Assembly (NCBI GenBank): GCA_945787325.1
Contig: CALZHP010000017.1
Span: 1 to 42,766, forward strand
DNA from: an uncultured Desulfobulbaceae bacterium
GTDB lineage: Bacteria > Desulfobacterota > Desulfobulbia > Desulfobulbales > BM004
DNA: 42,766 bases
Reading direction: 5' to 3'
Part shown: piece by piece, positions 1-10,104 of the stretch
Numbering within the stretch: position 1 is the first letter of the stretch
Layout of the letters: every line of letters begins with the position of its first letter
Translations under genes and position numbers: made by a program
Notes under the pieces: generated by a model
Told to the model about the DNA's origin: nothing
What the model saw: the letters and a program-made list of their open reading frames with translations, nothing else
Database searches by the model: none

Positions 1-2010
1 GTCTAGCATTACAACTGGATCAGGGTAAGAACCCCCTTCTTTTTCATACAGGGTTTTAACTCTGAAAAAGAGTTCATTAATTATCTCAGAATCTGGCAAT
101 GACTCTCCTTGGGGTTCCTGGGCTTTATAGCGCCACTGGGCCCAACGTCCCGAATTTGTAATGCTGCCCTCTTTTTCCATGGATGCGCAGCACGGCAAGA
201 AGAACACCTCTGTATTTATGTCTGCTGAATTTACACCGGGGCCTTTCCAGAATGAACCAGTTTCATTATCAAACAGGTTAACATTGACCATCCAGTCGAG
301 CTTTGCCATAGCTTTTCTCACCTTGCCCGCATTGGATCCGGAACAAGCAGGATTCTGCCCCCATGCAAAGAAACCCTTGAATTTTCCCTGCATCATTTCG
401 TGAAAGATCATGAGCCACGATGCATTTTGTCCATCATCCAGCTTCGGTAACCAGCTGTAGCCAAAATCATTGGCACTGGTTGCGTTTTCACCATAATGAG
501 CCATTAAAAGGCTTGTGGAATATTTAGGATAGTTCGCCCACCAGTTCGCACTGTTTGGCTCGCTCGTTTTGGGGGTATACTTATCATTATATGCTTTAAG
601 TGTCGGCTGTGATGCTTTTGGTGTTTTAAGATAACCGGGCAGAATATGAAAAAGCAGACAATGATCTGTTGATCCCTGTACATTACTTTCTCCACGCAGA
701 GCATTAACACCGCCGCCGGCTCTACCCATATTACCCAGCAGTAGCTGCACTATGGCCATTGCCCTAATATTCTGCGTACCAACCGTATGCTGCGTCCATC
801 CCATGGCATACATTATCGTTGCCACTTTATCAGCCTTACCTGTCGAGGCATAGGCTTTATAGACTTTTTCCAGCAAATCGACAGGAGTTCCTGTAATGGA
901 TGAGACCGTCTCCATGTCATAGCGTGAATAATGCTTTTTCAATTGCTGCAGAACGCACATGGGGTGGGTCATGCTTTCATCTTTGTTTACTATACCGTTT
1001 GAGTCCTTGGTAAATGCCCAGGCCTTTTTATTATACTTCCGCTTGTCAGGATCATATCCTGAAAAGACGCCGTTGTTTTCTGCAGTCAGTTTGAAGCCGT
1101 CATTTAATATGAACGGAGCATTGGTATAAAGACGCACATAATCTTTGTGATGCAGATCATTCTGGAGGATATAATTTATGAGGCCGCCAATAAACGGGAT
1201 ATCGGATCCGGAACGTAAAGGTGCAAATACATCCGCCTTGGCGGAGGTCCTGGTGAACCTTGGATCAACACTTAACAGCGTTGCCCCACGTGCCTTGGCT
1301 TCCAACACCCATTTAAAAGAGATTGGATGGTTTTCGGCAGCATTGCTGCCCATAATCAGGATTACATCAGAATTTCTGATATCAATCCAGTGATTCGTCA
1401 TTGCTCCACGTCCGAACGACTCTGCCAGAGCCGCAACAGTTGCGGAGTGTCAGATACGAGCTTGATGCTCTATATAGACAAGTCCAAGGGAACGGAGCCA
1501 CTTCTGCAGCACATAACATTCCTCGTTATCAAGTGCAGCGCTGCCGACATGAGCAATACCGTCACACCTGTTAACAACCTGACCCTTGCTATTCGTTTCA
1601 ACAAAGGTTTCATCCCTTGATTTTTTAACCCGTTTGGCAATTTCATCCAAGGCCCAATCCCATTCAACTTCCTTCCAGTTTGCTGCACCGGGTGCACGGT
1701 ACATTGGCTTCTCTACCCGCTTCTCATTATTGGCCACTTGGAACAAAGAAGCTCCCTTGGAACATAGGGAGCCTGTATTTATGGGATGCTCTGGATCGCC
1801 TTCGATATTCACAACTTTTCCTTGCTTGGTGTGAACTATCATTCCGCAACCCACAGCACAATATGGACAAATTGTTGTAGTGGTGTTTGCACCTTTGATA
1901 CGGTTTTCGCGTTCCCTGGCTTTGACTTCTTCCGGAGAAAGACCTAAAACAGAACCAGCCACTGCCGTTCCACCGGAATATTTTAGAAAATCTCGACGCG
2001 ATATACCCAT
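1..2010 (-). CDS. fdnG: Formate dehydrogenase, catalytic (alpha) subunit, selenocysteine-containing, Tat-exported; 3' end outside window
   Basis: This is the molybdenum/tungsten-bis-pterin catalytic subunit that oxidises formate, probably in the periplasm. The first 670 codons are visible; the family is usually about 1000 residues, so the C-terminal third lies beyond position 1. The start at 2010 follows an AGGAGG ribosome site. A twin-arginine signal (SRRDFLK) is at residues 4-10. A [4Fe-4S] motif follows: CPYCAVGC and later LCSKG. The frame meets UGA at 1452-1450 (residue 187) in the context HQARI-UGA-HSATVAAL, exactly where formate dehydrogenases carry selenocysteine, and it stays open with clear homology to position 1 (for example GSNAAENHP, then MGWTQHTVGTQN). 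Reading it as two genes or a pseudogene is unlikely. Electron-transfer subunits are expected beyond the window edge. Confidence 0.95.
1422..1452 (-). promoter_or_regulatory. UGA selenocysteine codon with bacterial SECIS-like hairpin
   Basis: The UGA codon is at 1452-1450. The following bases can fold CUGUU against GGCAG around a GCGGCUCU loop. At nucleotides 16-27 counted from the U of UGA the sequence is GUU GCG GCU CUG. As I recall it, the E. coli fdhF SECIS has GUU GCA GGU CUG at the same positions, so the spacing matches the known SelB-binding apical loop. The match is by eye and the fold was not computed. Confidence 0.75.
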
Positions 2011-2314
2011 GCTGCACCTCCTTTTTTTGCAATTTAAATAATAACAATTTGCTATTATTGAAAAAAACAAACGCAATCATAAGCCTCAAGCATAAGCCTT
2101 AAGGCGGTATCGCTATTATAGGAGAAGTGCGAGAAACAGGTGCACTTAACATCAACAGTAAAGTGTCTATATAATCATAAACTAATAGTCACTGTTCACC
2201 TGATGTCAATTAAGAAAATATAAAGATATAAGAGAGTTAAGAATGGTTATCATAAAGACAACAAATCACTATTTAAGGAAACTGAACGCTTAAATCGTGT
2301 CACAGTCTAAAATT
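2011..2314. other. Intergenic region upstream of the formate dehydrogenase gene
   Basis: This 304-bp AT-rich spacer has no credible gene. It holds the AGGAGG ribosome site of the dehydrogenase (about 2017-2022). A weak AT hairpin (AATAATA at 2037-2043, TATTATT at 2053-2059) lies just upstream of it. The word CATAAGCCT occurs twice nearby. I found no convincing sigma-70 or sigma-54 promoter by eye. Confidence 0.5.
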
Positions 2315-2542
2315 CTAAAAACAGCCTAATTGGCAACTGCATATCCTGATATTTAATTTATCAGCCGTTCTGCCAATAACATGGGGGGGAACAGCCAGAG
2401 ATTCTGCTAGAGCAAACGCCTCTGCACATTCTATTCGTTTATCAACAGCTGTTTCCAGTAATCTTTTTTCAATCTCTTCATAATTTATATTTTCTGCAGA
2501 GAGATTTGCCTTTTCTTTACCGCGTTCTGTACTTTTATTCAT
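2315..2542 (-). CDS. Small conserved-type protein with C-terminal CxCxLGCF motif
   Basis: This 75-residue soluble protein starts at 2542 behind a CAGGAA ribosome site. Its first 27 residues are charged and probably disordered. The rest (EEIEKRLLETAV, ECAEAFALAESL, PPHVIGRTADKLNI) is helical and resembles a compact helix-turn-helix. The C-terminus is ICSCQLGCF, with three cysteines. It lies 30 bp downstream of the DacB gene on the same strand and 305 bp upstream of the formate dehydrogenase gene. From memory, similar short proteins ending in CQLGCF occur near molybdoenzyme genes of Desulfobacterota, but I could not search. The function is unknown; DNA binding or metal/thiol sensing are guesses from composition. 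Confidence 0.7.
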   Translation of the reverse strand: MNKSTERGKEKANLSAENINYEEIEKRLLETAVDKRIECAEAFALAESLAVPPHVIGRTADKLNIRICSCQLGCF

Positions 2543-2572
2543 GAAGTTTGGTTCCTGTGTATTTAATATGAG

Positions 2573-3820
2573 TCAGTCATTTAATTTCTGTACACGGATA
2601 TATTTTTCAATATGATCAATTAGTTTATCGCGTACATTTTTTTTCTGGTTCAGTATTAAAACAAATCTCTGCAGGTTTTCTTTATTATTGAAATAACCTG
2701 CGTACGAATAGACTCCTTTTAGGGTGCCGCTCTTAATTCGCCTACCTTTTTCAAATGGCAGCAAATCTGCATTATCTTTAAATTCGCGCAATATTGCCAA
2801 CATGGCTGCTGGGGTTATCAAATTTTCTCTGGATAGGCCTGAACCTTCAACAATTTTGATGTCTTTGACTGTTAATCCCAATTCTTTTTGGAATAAACGT
2901 GCCATAACCTTTCGTGCTTTCTTCCATGTAGCTGGATATCCCATTTCGGCAGAACCACAAGCGAGAAATATCTGATTGGCTATATAATTATTGGAATACA
3001 GCATTAAGGGTGCAATCATCTCACGAAGTGTTCTAGAGTGATGAACGTAGACAGGCTCAAGATTCTCGGGGACTTTTCCTGATTTTATGCTTCCTTCACC
3101 CTCAATTTTTAATTCATGCTGGATCGCCCTGAAAAGTTCACCCGCATAACGGGTACTGATATTTTGAGGTGAATTCTTAACGGTTATATTAATTCGATGA
3201 TTACCGGATGGTAATTTTTTGCCAAGGCTAAACATTAACGGGAGTATTGGTGTCTGATCTTCAGCTGACAATATCCTACCTGTTTTGTCCTTTTGAATAT
3301 TTACTGTGTTGAAGTTGACAGCCAGTGCAGTATTTAACGCATCGTAAGGGTTATCGCTTCCTCCACTTAACTGCTCCACGTCATCTATTTCAAAGGCTGA
3401 ATCGTCTATGATAATATCTTGAATAAGTTTGATACCCTGACCTTTAAAACAGGCAATAATGTTTCTAATCTCTTCGGAGATCAGATATGGATCGCCAAAG
3501 CCTTTTATGTATAAATTATCAACATCATCAAGGTAGAAATGTGTTTCAAATCTAAACTCCGGCCCCAGGATCTGCAGGGCAGCATAAGCAGTAGCAATTT
3601 TAAGAATACTTGCAGGGATATACTGTTTTTCAGAATTCAGGGCCGCTGAAAACCCTGTGCCGCCATCAACCGCATATCCGCCGTTTTCCACCAGCGCATC
3701 GATCTTTGCTATATGATCAACATTTGCAGAAGAAGCATGTGAGGGAAATGTAGACACTATAATTACGGTCAATATGTTGAATATTATGGTTCTTAATATA
3801 CTTTGAACTTCTGTTTTCAT
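2573..3820 (-). CDS. dacB: D-alanyl-D-alanine carboxypeptidase/endopeptidase (PBP4, peptidase S13 family)
   Basis: This is a periplasmic low-molecular-mass penicillin-binding protein that trims or cleaves peptidoglycan cross-links. The three active-site motifs are visible: SILK (SxxK) after a secretion signal, YSNN (SxN) in the middle, and KSGTLKG (KTG-like box) near the C-terminus. The N-terminus from the ATG at 3820 is a signal peptide (KTEVQS, a hydrophobic run, then SHASSA). Upstream in-frame starts at 3838 (ATG) and 3844 (TTG) would only lengthen the n-region. At about 415 residues it is slightly shorter than E. coli DacB (477), mostly in the insert domains. The gene begins just after a terminator-like hairpin that follows trpB, so its expression may depend on read-through. 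Confidence 0.92.
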   Translation of the reverse strand: MKTEVQSILRTIIFNILTVIIVSTFPSHASSANVDHIAKIDALVENGGYAVDGGTGFSAALNSEKQYIPASILKIATAYAALQILGPEFRFETHFYLDDVDNLYIKGFGDPYLISEEIRNIIACFKGQGIKLIQDIIIDDSAFEIDDVEQLSGGSDNPYDALNTALAVNFNTVNIQKDKTGRILSAEDQTPILPLMFSLGKKLPSGNHRINITVKNSPQNISTRYAGELFRAIQHELKIEGEGSIKSGKVPENLEPVYVHHSRTLREMIAPLMLYSNNYIANQIFLACGSAEMGYPATWKKARKVMARLFQKELGLTVKDIKIVEGSGLSRENLITPAAMLAILREFKDNADLLPFEKGRRIKSGTLKGVYSYAGYFNNKENLQRFVLILNQKKNVRDKLIDHIEKYIRVQKLND

Positions 3821-3845
3821 CCCACAACCTATTTTCATCCACAAA

Positions 3846-3880
3846 GTAAAAAGGCGGCAGTGCCAAAGCCCTGCCGCCTT
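3846..3880 (-). terminator. Rho-independent terminator after the trpB-like gene
   Basis: AAGGCGGCAG (3851-3860) pairs perfectly with CTGCCGCCTT (3871-3880). On the minus strand the hairpin is followed by five T residues. It lies 23 bp after the trpB stop and only about 25-30 bp before the dacB start, so it could also act as a leader hairpin for dacB. Confidence 0.85.
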
Positions 3881-3902
3881 AATTTTAAAACTAATCTGCC
3901 CG

Positions 3903-5249
3903 TTATATCTGCGGCAAATGCTTCATTGACTCTTCAACCGCCTCAGCTGGATAATCGTAATTTTCCAGCTCACCATTGAAATATGATTCATACGAAGCAA
4001 GATCAAGCAACCCATGTCCTGAAAGATTAAACAAAATAGTTTTCGGTTCATTCAGGTCCCGAGTCGCCTCGATGATAGCTGCCCGCACTGCGTGGCAGGA
4101 TTCCGGCGCCGGGATGATTCCCTCTGTCTGACTGAACAGTACACCTGCTTCAAAACACTCAAGCTGGCGAACACTGATTGGCTCGATGATTTTGTCCCTT
4201 ATAAGGGCGCTTATGATGGGCGACATACCATGATAGCGAAGTCCTCCAGCGTGGATTCCGGGAGGAATAAAATCATGCCCCAAGGTATACATGGGGAGAA
4301 GCGGTGTCATTTGTGCCACATCACCGAAATCATAGGTGATTTTTCCCTTAGTCATCGTAGGGCATGATGCCGGCTCAACACCAACAAATCTGACATTTTT
4401 TCCTTCAAGTTTATCGATGATAAACGGTACGGCAATCCCTGCGAAGTTGGAACCACCACCACAGCAACCGATAACAACGTCTGGATAGTCTCCGGCTTTC
4501 TCCATCTGTTTTTTTGCCTCGAGCCCGACAATCGTCTGGTGATGGATAACATGATTGAGGACAGAACCGAGGGCGTATTTAGTATCGTCGCGAGTTGCGG
4601 CATCTTCCAATGCCTCGGAAATAGAAATCCCAAGTGACCCCGGGGTATCGGGCATTTTTTCCAGGACTGAACGCCCAAAGGCGGTATCAGGGCTTGGGCT
4701 GGGTACAACCTGGGCGCCGTATGTGTGCATCATTGCTTTACGGTATGGCTTCTGGTCAAAGGAAACGCGTACCATATACACCTTGCATTCTATGCCGAAC
4801 TTGTGAGTTGCAAATGCAAGAGAGCTGCCCCACTGGCCGGCGCCTGTTTCTGTGGCCAGCCTCTTGATACCTTCTCTTTTGTTATAATATGCCTGCGCGA
4901 CGGCGCTATTCGGTTTATGGCTGCCGACAGGGGAAGCGCCTTCATATTTGAAATATATCTTTGCCTTGGTTCCAAGAGCTTTTTCGAGATTGTCCGCCCT
5001 TACCAGAGGAGTGGGTCGCCAGATTTTATATATCTCCAGGATTTCTTCAGGAATATCTATCCAACGCTCTCCGCTCATCTCCTGCTCAAGAAGGCCCATT
5101 GGGAATACTTGCGACAGCTTTTCCGGACCTGCAGGCTGTTTTGTTTCGGGGTCAAGCGGAGGCTGCATCCCTCCTGGAATATCGGGAACAATATTCTGCC
5201 ATTGGGTAGGCATCTCATCTTCACGTAACAGGATTTTTTTCTGGCTCAT
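3903..5249 (-). CDS. trpB: TrpB2-type tryptophan synthase beta chain (PLP-dependent)
   Basis: This cytosolic PLP enzyme joins indole and L-serine to give tryptophan. The PLP lysine lies in GSHKPNSA. The phosphate-binding glycine loop is [11 protein letters not shown]. The substrate loop ETGAGQWG is present and the C-terminus holds NLSGHG. At 448 residues, with the N-terminal extension WxxxRPTPLxRAxxLE, it is the long TrpB2 form rather than classical TrpB (about 400). The start at 5249 has an AAGGAGAG ribosome site. No trpA or other trp gene is adjacent, which fits TrpB2: these are often unlinked from trp operons and thought to work as indole-salvage enzymes. A monocistronic unit is likely, because a terminator follows and 190 bp separate it from pstB. 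Confidence 0.93.
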   Translation of the reverse strand: MSQKKILLREDEMPTQWQNIVPDIPGGMQPPLDPETKQPAGPEKLSQVFPMGLLEQEMSGERWIDIPEEILEIYKIWRPTPLVRADNLEKALGTKAKIYFKYEGASPVGSHKPNSAVAQAYYNKREGIKRLATETGAGQWGSSLAFATHKFGIECKVYMVRVSFDQKPYRKAMMHTYGAQVVPSPSPDTAFGRSVLEKMPDTPGSLGISISEALEDAATRDDTKYALGSVLNHVIHHQTIVGLEAKKQMEKAGDYPDVVIGCCGGGSNFAGIAVPFIIDKLEGKNVRFVGVEPASCPTMTKGKITYDFGDVAQMTPLLPMYTLGHDFIPPGIHAGGLRYHGMSPIISALIRDKIIEPISVRQLECFEAGVLFSQTEGIIPAPESCHAVRAAIIEATRDLNEPKTILFNLSGHGLLDLASYESYFNGELENYDYPAEAVEESMKHLPQI

Positions 5250-5440
5250 ACTCTCTCCTTCTACCGGCTTATTTTTCAGTAAGATTACAGCGACTTCAAA
5301 ACACTTTCCTTACTATAAAGTTTTCAATTTCGCAAACAGTTACTCAATCAACGGAACAGACATCTCATTATTCAGATATTGACGGAGTAAATAATAATAC
5401 GCCTCCATACAAATATACTTGAATATATGGTTCGTTAAAT

Positions 5441-6259
5441 CTAACCGAAACGCCCGGTTATATAATCTTCTGTCAGTTTGTGACGGGGATTTGTAAAGAC
5501 TTTGTCGGTTATTCCGACCTCAACCAGATCGCCCATGTGAAAGTATGCAGTTCGCTGCGACACCCGCGCCGCCTGCTGCATGGAGTGCGTTACAATAACG
5601 ATCGTGTAATGCGTCCGCAGTTCATCAATCAATCCCTCAATTTTGGCGGTAGCGATCGGGTCTAGTGCCGAACATGGCTCATCCATCAGTATCACTTCAG
5701 GGCTTACCGCGATGGTTCGAGCAATACACAGGCGCTGCTGCTGACCGCCTGATAAACTCGTTCCGGAATGGTCGAGCCGGTCCTTTACTTCTTCCCAGAG
5801 GCCGGCCCTTTTCAATGAAGTTTCAACATATTCATCAAGCTCCGCTTTGTTTTGGGCCAGGCCATGGATGCGCGGTCCGTAAGCTACATTATCATAAATA
5901 GATTTGGGAAAAGGGTTGGGCTTCTGAAAAACCATACCCACCTGGGCCCGGAGGGGAACAACATCAATATCACGATCATAAATGTTGGTATCATCCAGTA
6001 AAATTTCACCTGTTACCCGGCAGCGTGGTATTGTGTCATTCATTCTATTAAGGCAGCGGATAAAGGTCGATTTGCCGCATCCTGAAGGACCTATCATGGC
6101 AATAACCTGATTTCGCCCGATATCAATCCCCACATGCTTGATAGCGTGCTTATCGCCATAATAAACATTCACGTCGCGGCAGGTCATCCGGGGATTCTCT
6201 ACCTTGGTTTCCCCGACAGTCTGAAATCCTTTCTGGCCGGTGCTCTCATTTGTTTCCAT
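5441..6259 (-). CDS. pstB: Phosphate ABC transporter ATP-binding protein PstB
   Basis: This is the ATPase of the high-affinity phosphate importer, on the cytoplasmic face of PstC/PstA. Walker A is GPSGCGKST, the signature is LSGGQQQR, Walker B is VILMDEP followed by SALDP, and the switch histidine is in VIVTHSM. The PstB hallmark YGDKHAIK is present near residue 35. At 272 residues it is slightly longer than E. coli PstB (257) because of an N-terminal extension. It is the last gene of the pst operon, 69 bp after pstS. Confidence 0.97.
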   Translation of the reverse strand: METNESTGQKGFQTVGETKVENPRMTCRDVNVYYGDKHAIKHVGIDIGRNQVIAMIGPSGCGKSTFIRCLNRMNDTIPRCRVTGEILLDDTNIYDRDIDVVPLRAQVGMVFQKPNPFPKSIYDNVAYGPRIHGLAQNKAELDEYVETSLKRAGLWEEVKDRLDHSGTSLSGGQQQRLCIARTIAVSPEVILMDEPCSALDPIATAKIEGLIDELRTHYTIVIVTHSMQQAARVSQRTAYFHMGDLVEVGITDKVFTNPRHKLTEDYITGRFG

Positions 6260-6328
6260 CTAATGTCCTACTTCAGGAATTTTATTCAAAACCTTCTTCG
6301 ATAATCTTCGGAGGCTTCAATAATCCAT

Positions 6329-7390
6329 TTATTTTATTTCAATTGGGACAAGATACCTTGCATCATTGTAATACTTTTCACGCTCCTCTTTTGGCATGGG
6401 AATCATACCTTTATCAGCGAGATATCCGTCCTCTCCCCAAGCCTTGTCGCTGGTAAACTCTTCAATATAATTTTTTATGCCGGGGATAACGCCGACATGG
6501 GACTTTTTCACGTACATAAAGAGAGGCCTTGAAACCGGGTAATCACCCTTGGCAATACTTCCGAAATTCGGTTCAAAGCCGTCCACGCTAGACCCCTGTA
6601 TTTTATCGGTATTCTGCTCCAAAAAACTGAATCCGAATATGCCGACGGCATCTGGGTTCGCCTCCAGTTTCTGGATGATAAGGTTATCATTTTCACCGGC
6701 TTCGATAAAGGCCCCATCTTCCCGGATAGTATGACATATCGCTTTATATCTGCTCTTATCTTTTTTCTTGAGGTCTTTTATCCAGCTGAAAGTTTTAGCA
6801 CCCCCTTCCATGGCAAGTTCAACAAAGGCATCGCGTGTACCAGAGGTTGGAGGTGGCCCTAAAACTTCTATTTTGGTGTCGGGCAAGGAAGAATTTACAT
6901 CTTTCCATGTCTTATGCGGGTTGGCTATGAGTTTTTCAGCTCCGGACAAATCTGGTATTTCTTTGGCAAGCGCAAGAAAAATATCTTTCCGGCTAATACT
7001 CATAGGCGGGTTCTTTCTGGAACTGGCAAGAACAATACCGTCATAACCAATTTTAACTTCAATGATTTCATTAACCCCGTTTTCCCTGCATCGATCTACT
7101 TCAGATTTCTTTATGCGACGGGATGCATTGGCAATATCCGGATGCTCTAATCCCACACCGGAACAAAACAACTTTATTCCACCCCCCGAACCTGTAGACT
7201 CAAGGATAGGTGTCCTGAAACGTGTCGTTCGGCCAAACTGTTCAGCAACAACTGCTGCAAATGGATACACCGTAGACGATCCGACTATGCTCACATAGTT
7301 CCTGGATTCAGACTGGGTACATGTCCAAAACGTAAATGTGGTAAATGCTGCAGCCAAAACAACTATTATTCTTATCATGTTATTTTTCAT
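6329..7390 (-). CDS. pstS: Periplasmic phosphate-binding protein PstS
   Basis: This captures phosphate in the periplasm and delivers it to PstC/PstA. A hydrophobic export signal (residues 5-23) ends in FWTC. This could be a lipoprotein site, but it departs from the lipobox consensus. Family motifs follow: IVGSSTVYPFAAVVAEQF, ESTGSGGGIKLFCSG, NASRRIK and PPTSGTRDAF; the Ser/Thr/Arg/Asp of these segments contact phosphate in known structures. Its length of 353 residues is normal. The gene lies between pstA (31-bp gap) and pstB, an unusual order since pstS normally comes first. An alternative ATG at 7378 is possible. Confidence 0.95.
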   Translation of the reverse strand: MKNNMIRIIVVLAAAFTTFTFWTCTQSESRNYVSIVGSSTVYPFAAVVAEQFGRTTRFRTPILESTGSGGGIKLFCSGVGLEHPDIANASRRIKKSEVDRCRENGVNEIIEVKIGYDGIVLASSRKNPPMSISRKDIFLALAKEIPDLSGAEKLIANPHKTWKDVNSSLPDTKIEVLGPPPTSGTRDAFVELAMEGGAKTFSWIKDLKKKDKSRYKAICHTIREDGAFIEAGENDNLIIQKLEANPDAVGIFGFSFLEQNTDKIQGSSVDGFEPNFGSIAKGDYPVSRPLFMYVKKSHVGVIPGIKNYIEEFTSDKAWGEDGYLADKGMIPMPKEEREKYYNDARYLVPIEIK

Positions 7391-7421
7391 TTCCTATTAA
7401 TTGCAACGAGCCCATCAGATT

Positions 7422-8726
7422 TTACCATCTGCGCTCAAACCTGTTCCGTAGAAGAACTGCTAGAAAATTTGTGGCGATTAACAAAGCAAGTAACACCAGA
7501 ATAGCGGCTGAAGTGCGTTCTACAAATGCCCGTTCCGGACTGTCTGCCCACAGGTAAATCTGCACAGGCAACACCGTTGACGGGTCTGTAAAACTGCCAG
7601 GAACATCTACTATAAATGCCACCATACCTATCATGAGCAGTGGTGCAGTTTCCCCAAGGGCCCTTGAGATGCCTATTATTGTACCCGTGAGTATTCCGGG
7701 TAGAGCAAGTGGAAAAACATGGTGAAATACCGTCTGCATTTTTGAAGCACCAACACCCAATGCCGCTTGACGAATAGAGGGAGGCACCGATTGCAAAGCT
7801 GCGCGGCTTGCGATAATAATAATTGGAAGGGTCATAAGCGTCAGGACTAAACCACCAACCAGGGGAGCAGACCGGGGAAGCCCGAAAAAGTTGATAAAAA
7901 TAGCAAGACCCAGAAGTCCGAAAACAATAGATGGCACGGCAGCCAGGTTATTAATGTTAACTTCAATAAGGTCTACCCACCTGCTTTTTGAAGCAAATTC
8001 CTCAAGATAAACAGCTGCCGCCACCCCGATCGGGAAAGAAAGCAGAAGAGTTACAACAAGTACATAAAGGGAACCAGCCATGGCTCCCCAGATACCTGAC
8101 ATTTCTGGTTCCCTGGAATCACCCGAAGTAAAAAATGTTGTATTAAAACGTTTCTTAATTTTCCCGGCTTTATCCCACCGATCAAACCAGGCAAGCTGTA
8201 TATCCTTGACCCGCCGTTCTAACTCGGGAGTATTGCGGTCAATGTGGCCCTTAGCCAGCATATCAATATCGTCATCTACAGGAACCCAAACAGTCTGGGT
8301 TGTACCAATCATGTCCCGATTTTTCATAACCATTTTTCGAATCTGGTAGTAAGCCCCAATGCTGACCATTCCATAAAGCTGTTTTTTTTCCCGTCGTAAT
8401 TCCACTTCCGGAAACTCACTGCTCAGGCTTTTTTTAATAAGGCCCGGATAATTAGCTGTAGACAGTTTATCCTTGGGCAGGACGTCAGGATCTAAAAAAA
8501 CATCAATCTGGATGAATGTCTGGTAAAAAGCCGGGTATCCTTTGCTGATAATACTTATAAACAGCAGGCAGAGAAAACCGAGGCTGATAATAATGGCCAC
8601 CTGCCCATATCGCCTGAAGCGCCGCTCCGCCTTGTAACGGCGAGACAGGCTTTTATTGACCATCTCAATTGTTCTGCCTGAAGAACTTTTATCAAGAGCT
8701 TTTTGTTTATATTCCGAATTATTCAT
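7422..8726 (-). CDS. pstA: Phosphate ABC transporter permease PstA, extended form
   Basis: This is an inner-membrane channel subunit of the Pst importer. The core has the usual permease helices and the EAA loop (GVGASKMQTVFHHVFPLALPG, then RALGETAPLL). At about 434 residues it is far longer than E. coli PstA (296). The surplus is an insert of roughly 150 residues between the first helix (about 45-65) and the conserved core, predicted to be periplasmic. I place the start at 8726: this ATG overlaps the pstC stop (ATGAATAA) and has AGGGA upstream. Starting at 8753 would add nine residues inside pstC. Confidence 0.95.
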   Translation of the reverse strand: MNNSEYKQKALDKSSSGRTIEMVNKSLSRRYKAERRFRRYGQVAIIISLGFLCLLFISIISKGYPAFYQTFIQIDVFLDPDVLPKDKLSTANYPGLIKKSLSSEFPEVELRREKKQLYGMVSIGAYYQIRKMVMKNRDMIGTTQTVWVPVDDDIDMLAKGHIDRNTPELERRVKDIQLAWFDRWDKAGKIKKRFNTTFFTSGDSREPEMSGIWGAMAGSLYVLVVTLLLSFPIGVAAAVYLEEFASKSRWVDLIEVNINNLAAVPSIVFGLLGLAIFINFFGLPRSAPLVGGLVLTLMTLPIIIIASRAALQSVPPSIRQAALGVGASKMQTVFHHVFPLALPGILTGTIIGISRALGETAPLLMIGMVAFIVDVPGSFTDPSTVLPVQIYLWADSPERAFVERTSAAILVLLALLIATNFLAVLLRNRFERRW

Positions 8727-10104
8727 ATTGTTCCCTGTATTTTCGGACAACAAACAGAGCGATAATATTCAGCACTAGAGTCACGATAAACAACATCAGC
8801 CCCAGAGCAAAAGCGGCCAGAGTCTTGGGGCTGTCAAATTCCTGATCCCCCACCAGCAAAGTGACAATCTGCACTGTAACAGTCGTTACCGTCTTCAGAG
8901 GATTCAGTGTCAGGTTGGCGGTCAAACCAGCAGCCATCACCACGATCATGGTTTCACCTATGGCCCGGGATACAGCCAGAAGAATTCCGCCAACTATCCC
9001 TGGCAGGGCAGCAGGGATAACAACCTGTTTTATTGTCTCGCTGTTAGTGGCACCAAGTGCGTATGAGCCATCACGCATGGACTGCGGCACAGCATTAATA
9101 ACGTCATCCGAAAGTGATGACACAAATGGGATGATCATGATGCCCATAACAAGACCAGCTGCAAGAGCGCTTTCCGATGAAACGTCCATTCCTATTAGCG
9201 AACCGGTGTTTCGTATAAATGGTGCTACAGTAAGTGCTGCAAAAAAACCATAAACAACGGTCGGAATGCCTGCCAGAATTTCAAGCAGCGGCTTTACTAC
9301 CGCCCTTATTTTTATGTCGGCATACTCAGATAGGTAAATTGCCGCCATAAGTCCCAGGGGGGCCGCCACCAGCATAGCGATCGCTGAAATCATTAATGTC
9401 CCCATGAAAACCGGGATGGCTCCAAAAGCCCCAGATGAGCCTACCTGGTCTGCACGAATCGCCATCTGAGGACTCCAATCCAATCCGAAAAGAAAATCGG
9501 TTATTGGAATGACCTTAAAAAAGCGCACCGCTTCAAAAAGGACGGATAAAACAATGCCAATGGTCGTAAAAATAGCAAAGGTCGAGCATGCTATCAGGAA
9601 ATATTTAAATATACGTTCAACGTGGTTTCGGGCCCGAAGTTGCGGAGAAATCTTCCTCCAGACAACCAACGCGCAAATAATTGCCAGCGAGAGAGCAATT
9701 ACTGCCAGTGCAGCTTTGCTGACAACCTGCAGATCTTTATAGTGGTCCGCAGCGCTTTGCAGCCAGGTTTTAGTTTCACTTGAGACAATATTACCTTCCA
9801 CCAGATTCTTCACATCGTTGATTACAAGATTCAGTCGGCTCTCTTGAAGATTTTTAATCTCAGCTGGAAATTCAGCAACAACAATATTTGTGATAATTGC
9901 AGGTTCAAATGCCAGCCAGAAAACAAAAAGAATCATTGCCGGGATACCGCACCAGAGAGCAGTTAGAATGCCGTAATAGACAGGACGTGAGTGGAGTTTA
10001 GGAGCATCGGCCTCACCGGCAACCGACAACGCACGCCGCCGTCCGGCATGGTATCCGAACACGCTCAGGGCCAACAGGAGAATTATCAGGAAAGATGGCG
10101 TCAA
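8719..10104 (-). CDS. pstC: Phosphate ABC transporter permease PstC, extended form, TTG start
   Basis: This is the partner channel subunit of PstA. The conserved core contains the EAA loop (ALGATNSETIKQVVIPAALPG, RAIGETMIVVMAAG). At 461 residues it exceeds E. coli PstC (319). The extra N-terminal part has a first helix ending in GRRRA, a second helix around residues 45-65, and a loop of about 80 residues before the third. No ATG fits the N-terminus. The TTG at 10104 keeps the first helix and follows an AAGG-like site, so a TTG start is likely. It is the first gene of the pst operon, and its stop codon overlaps the pstA start. Confidence 0.94.
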   Translation of the reverse strand: MTPSFLIILLLALSVFGYHAGRRRALSVAGEADAPKLHSRPVYYGILTALWCGIPAMILFVFWLAFEPAIITNIVVAEFPAEIKNLQESRLNLVINDVKNLVEGNIVSSETKTWLQSAADHYKDLQVVSKAALAVIALSLAIICALVVWRKISPQLRARNHVERIFKYFLIACSTFAIFTTIGIVLSVLFEAVRFFKVIPITDFLFGLDWSPQMAIRADQVGSSGAFGAIPVFMGTLMISAIAMLVAAPLGLMAAIYLSEYADIKIRAVVKPLLEILAGIPTVVYGFFAALTVAPFIRNTGSLIGMDVSSESALAAGLVMGIMIIPFVSSLSDDVINAVPQSMRDGSYALGATNSETIKQVVIPAALPGIVGGILLAVSRAIGETMIVVMAAGLTANLTLNPLKTVTTVTVQIVTLLVGDQEFDSPKTLAAFALGLMLFIVTLVLNIIALFVVRKYREQYE

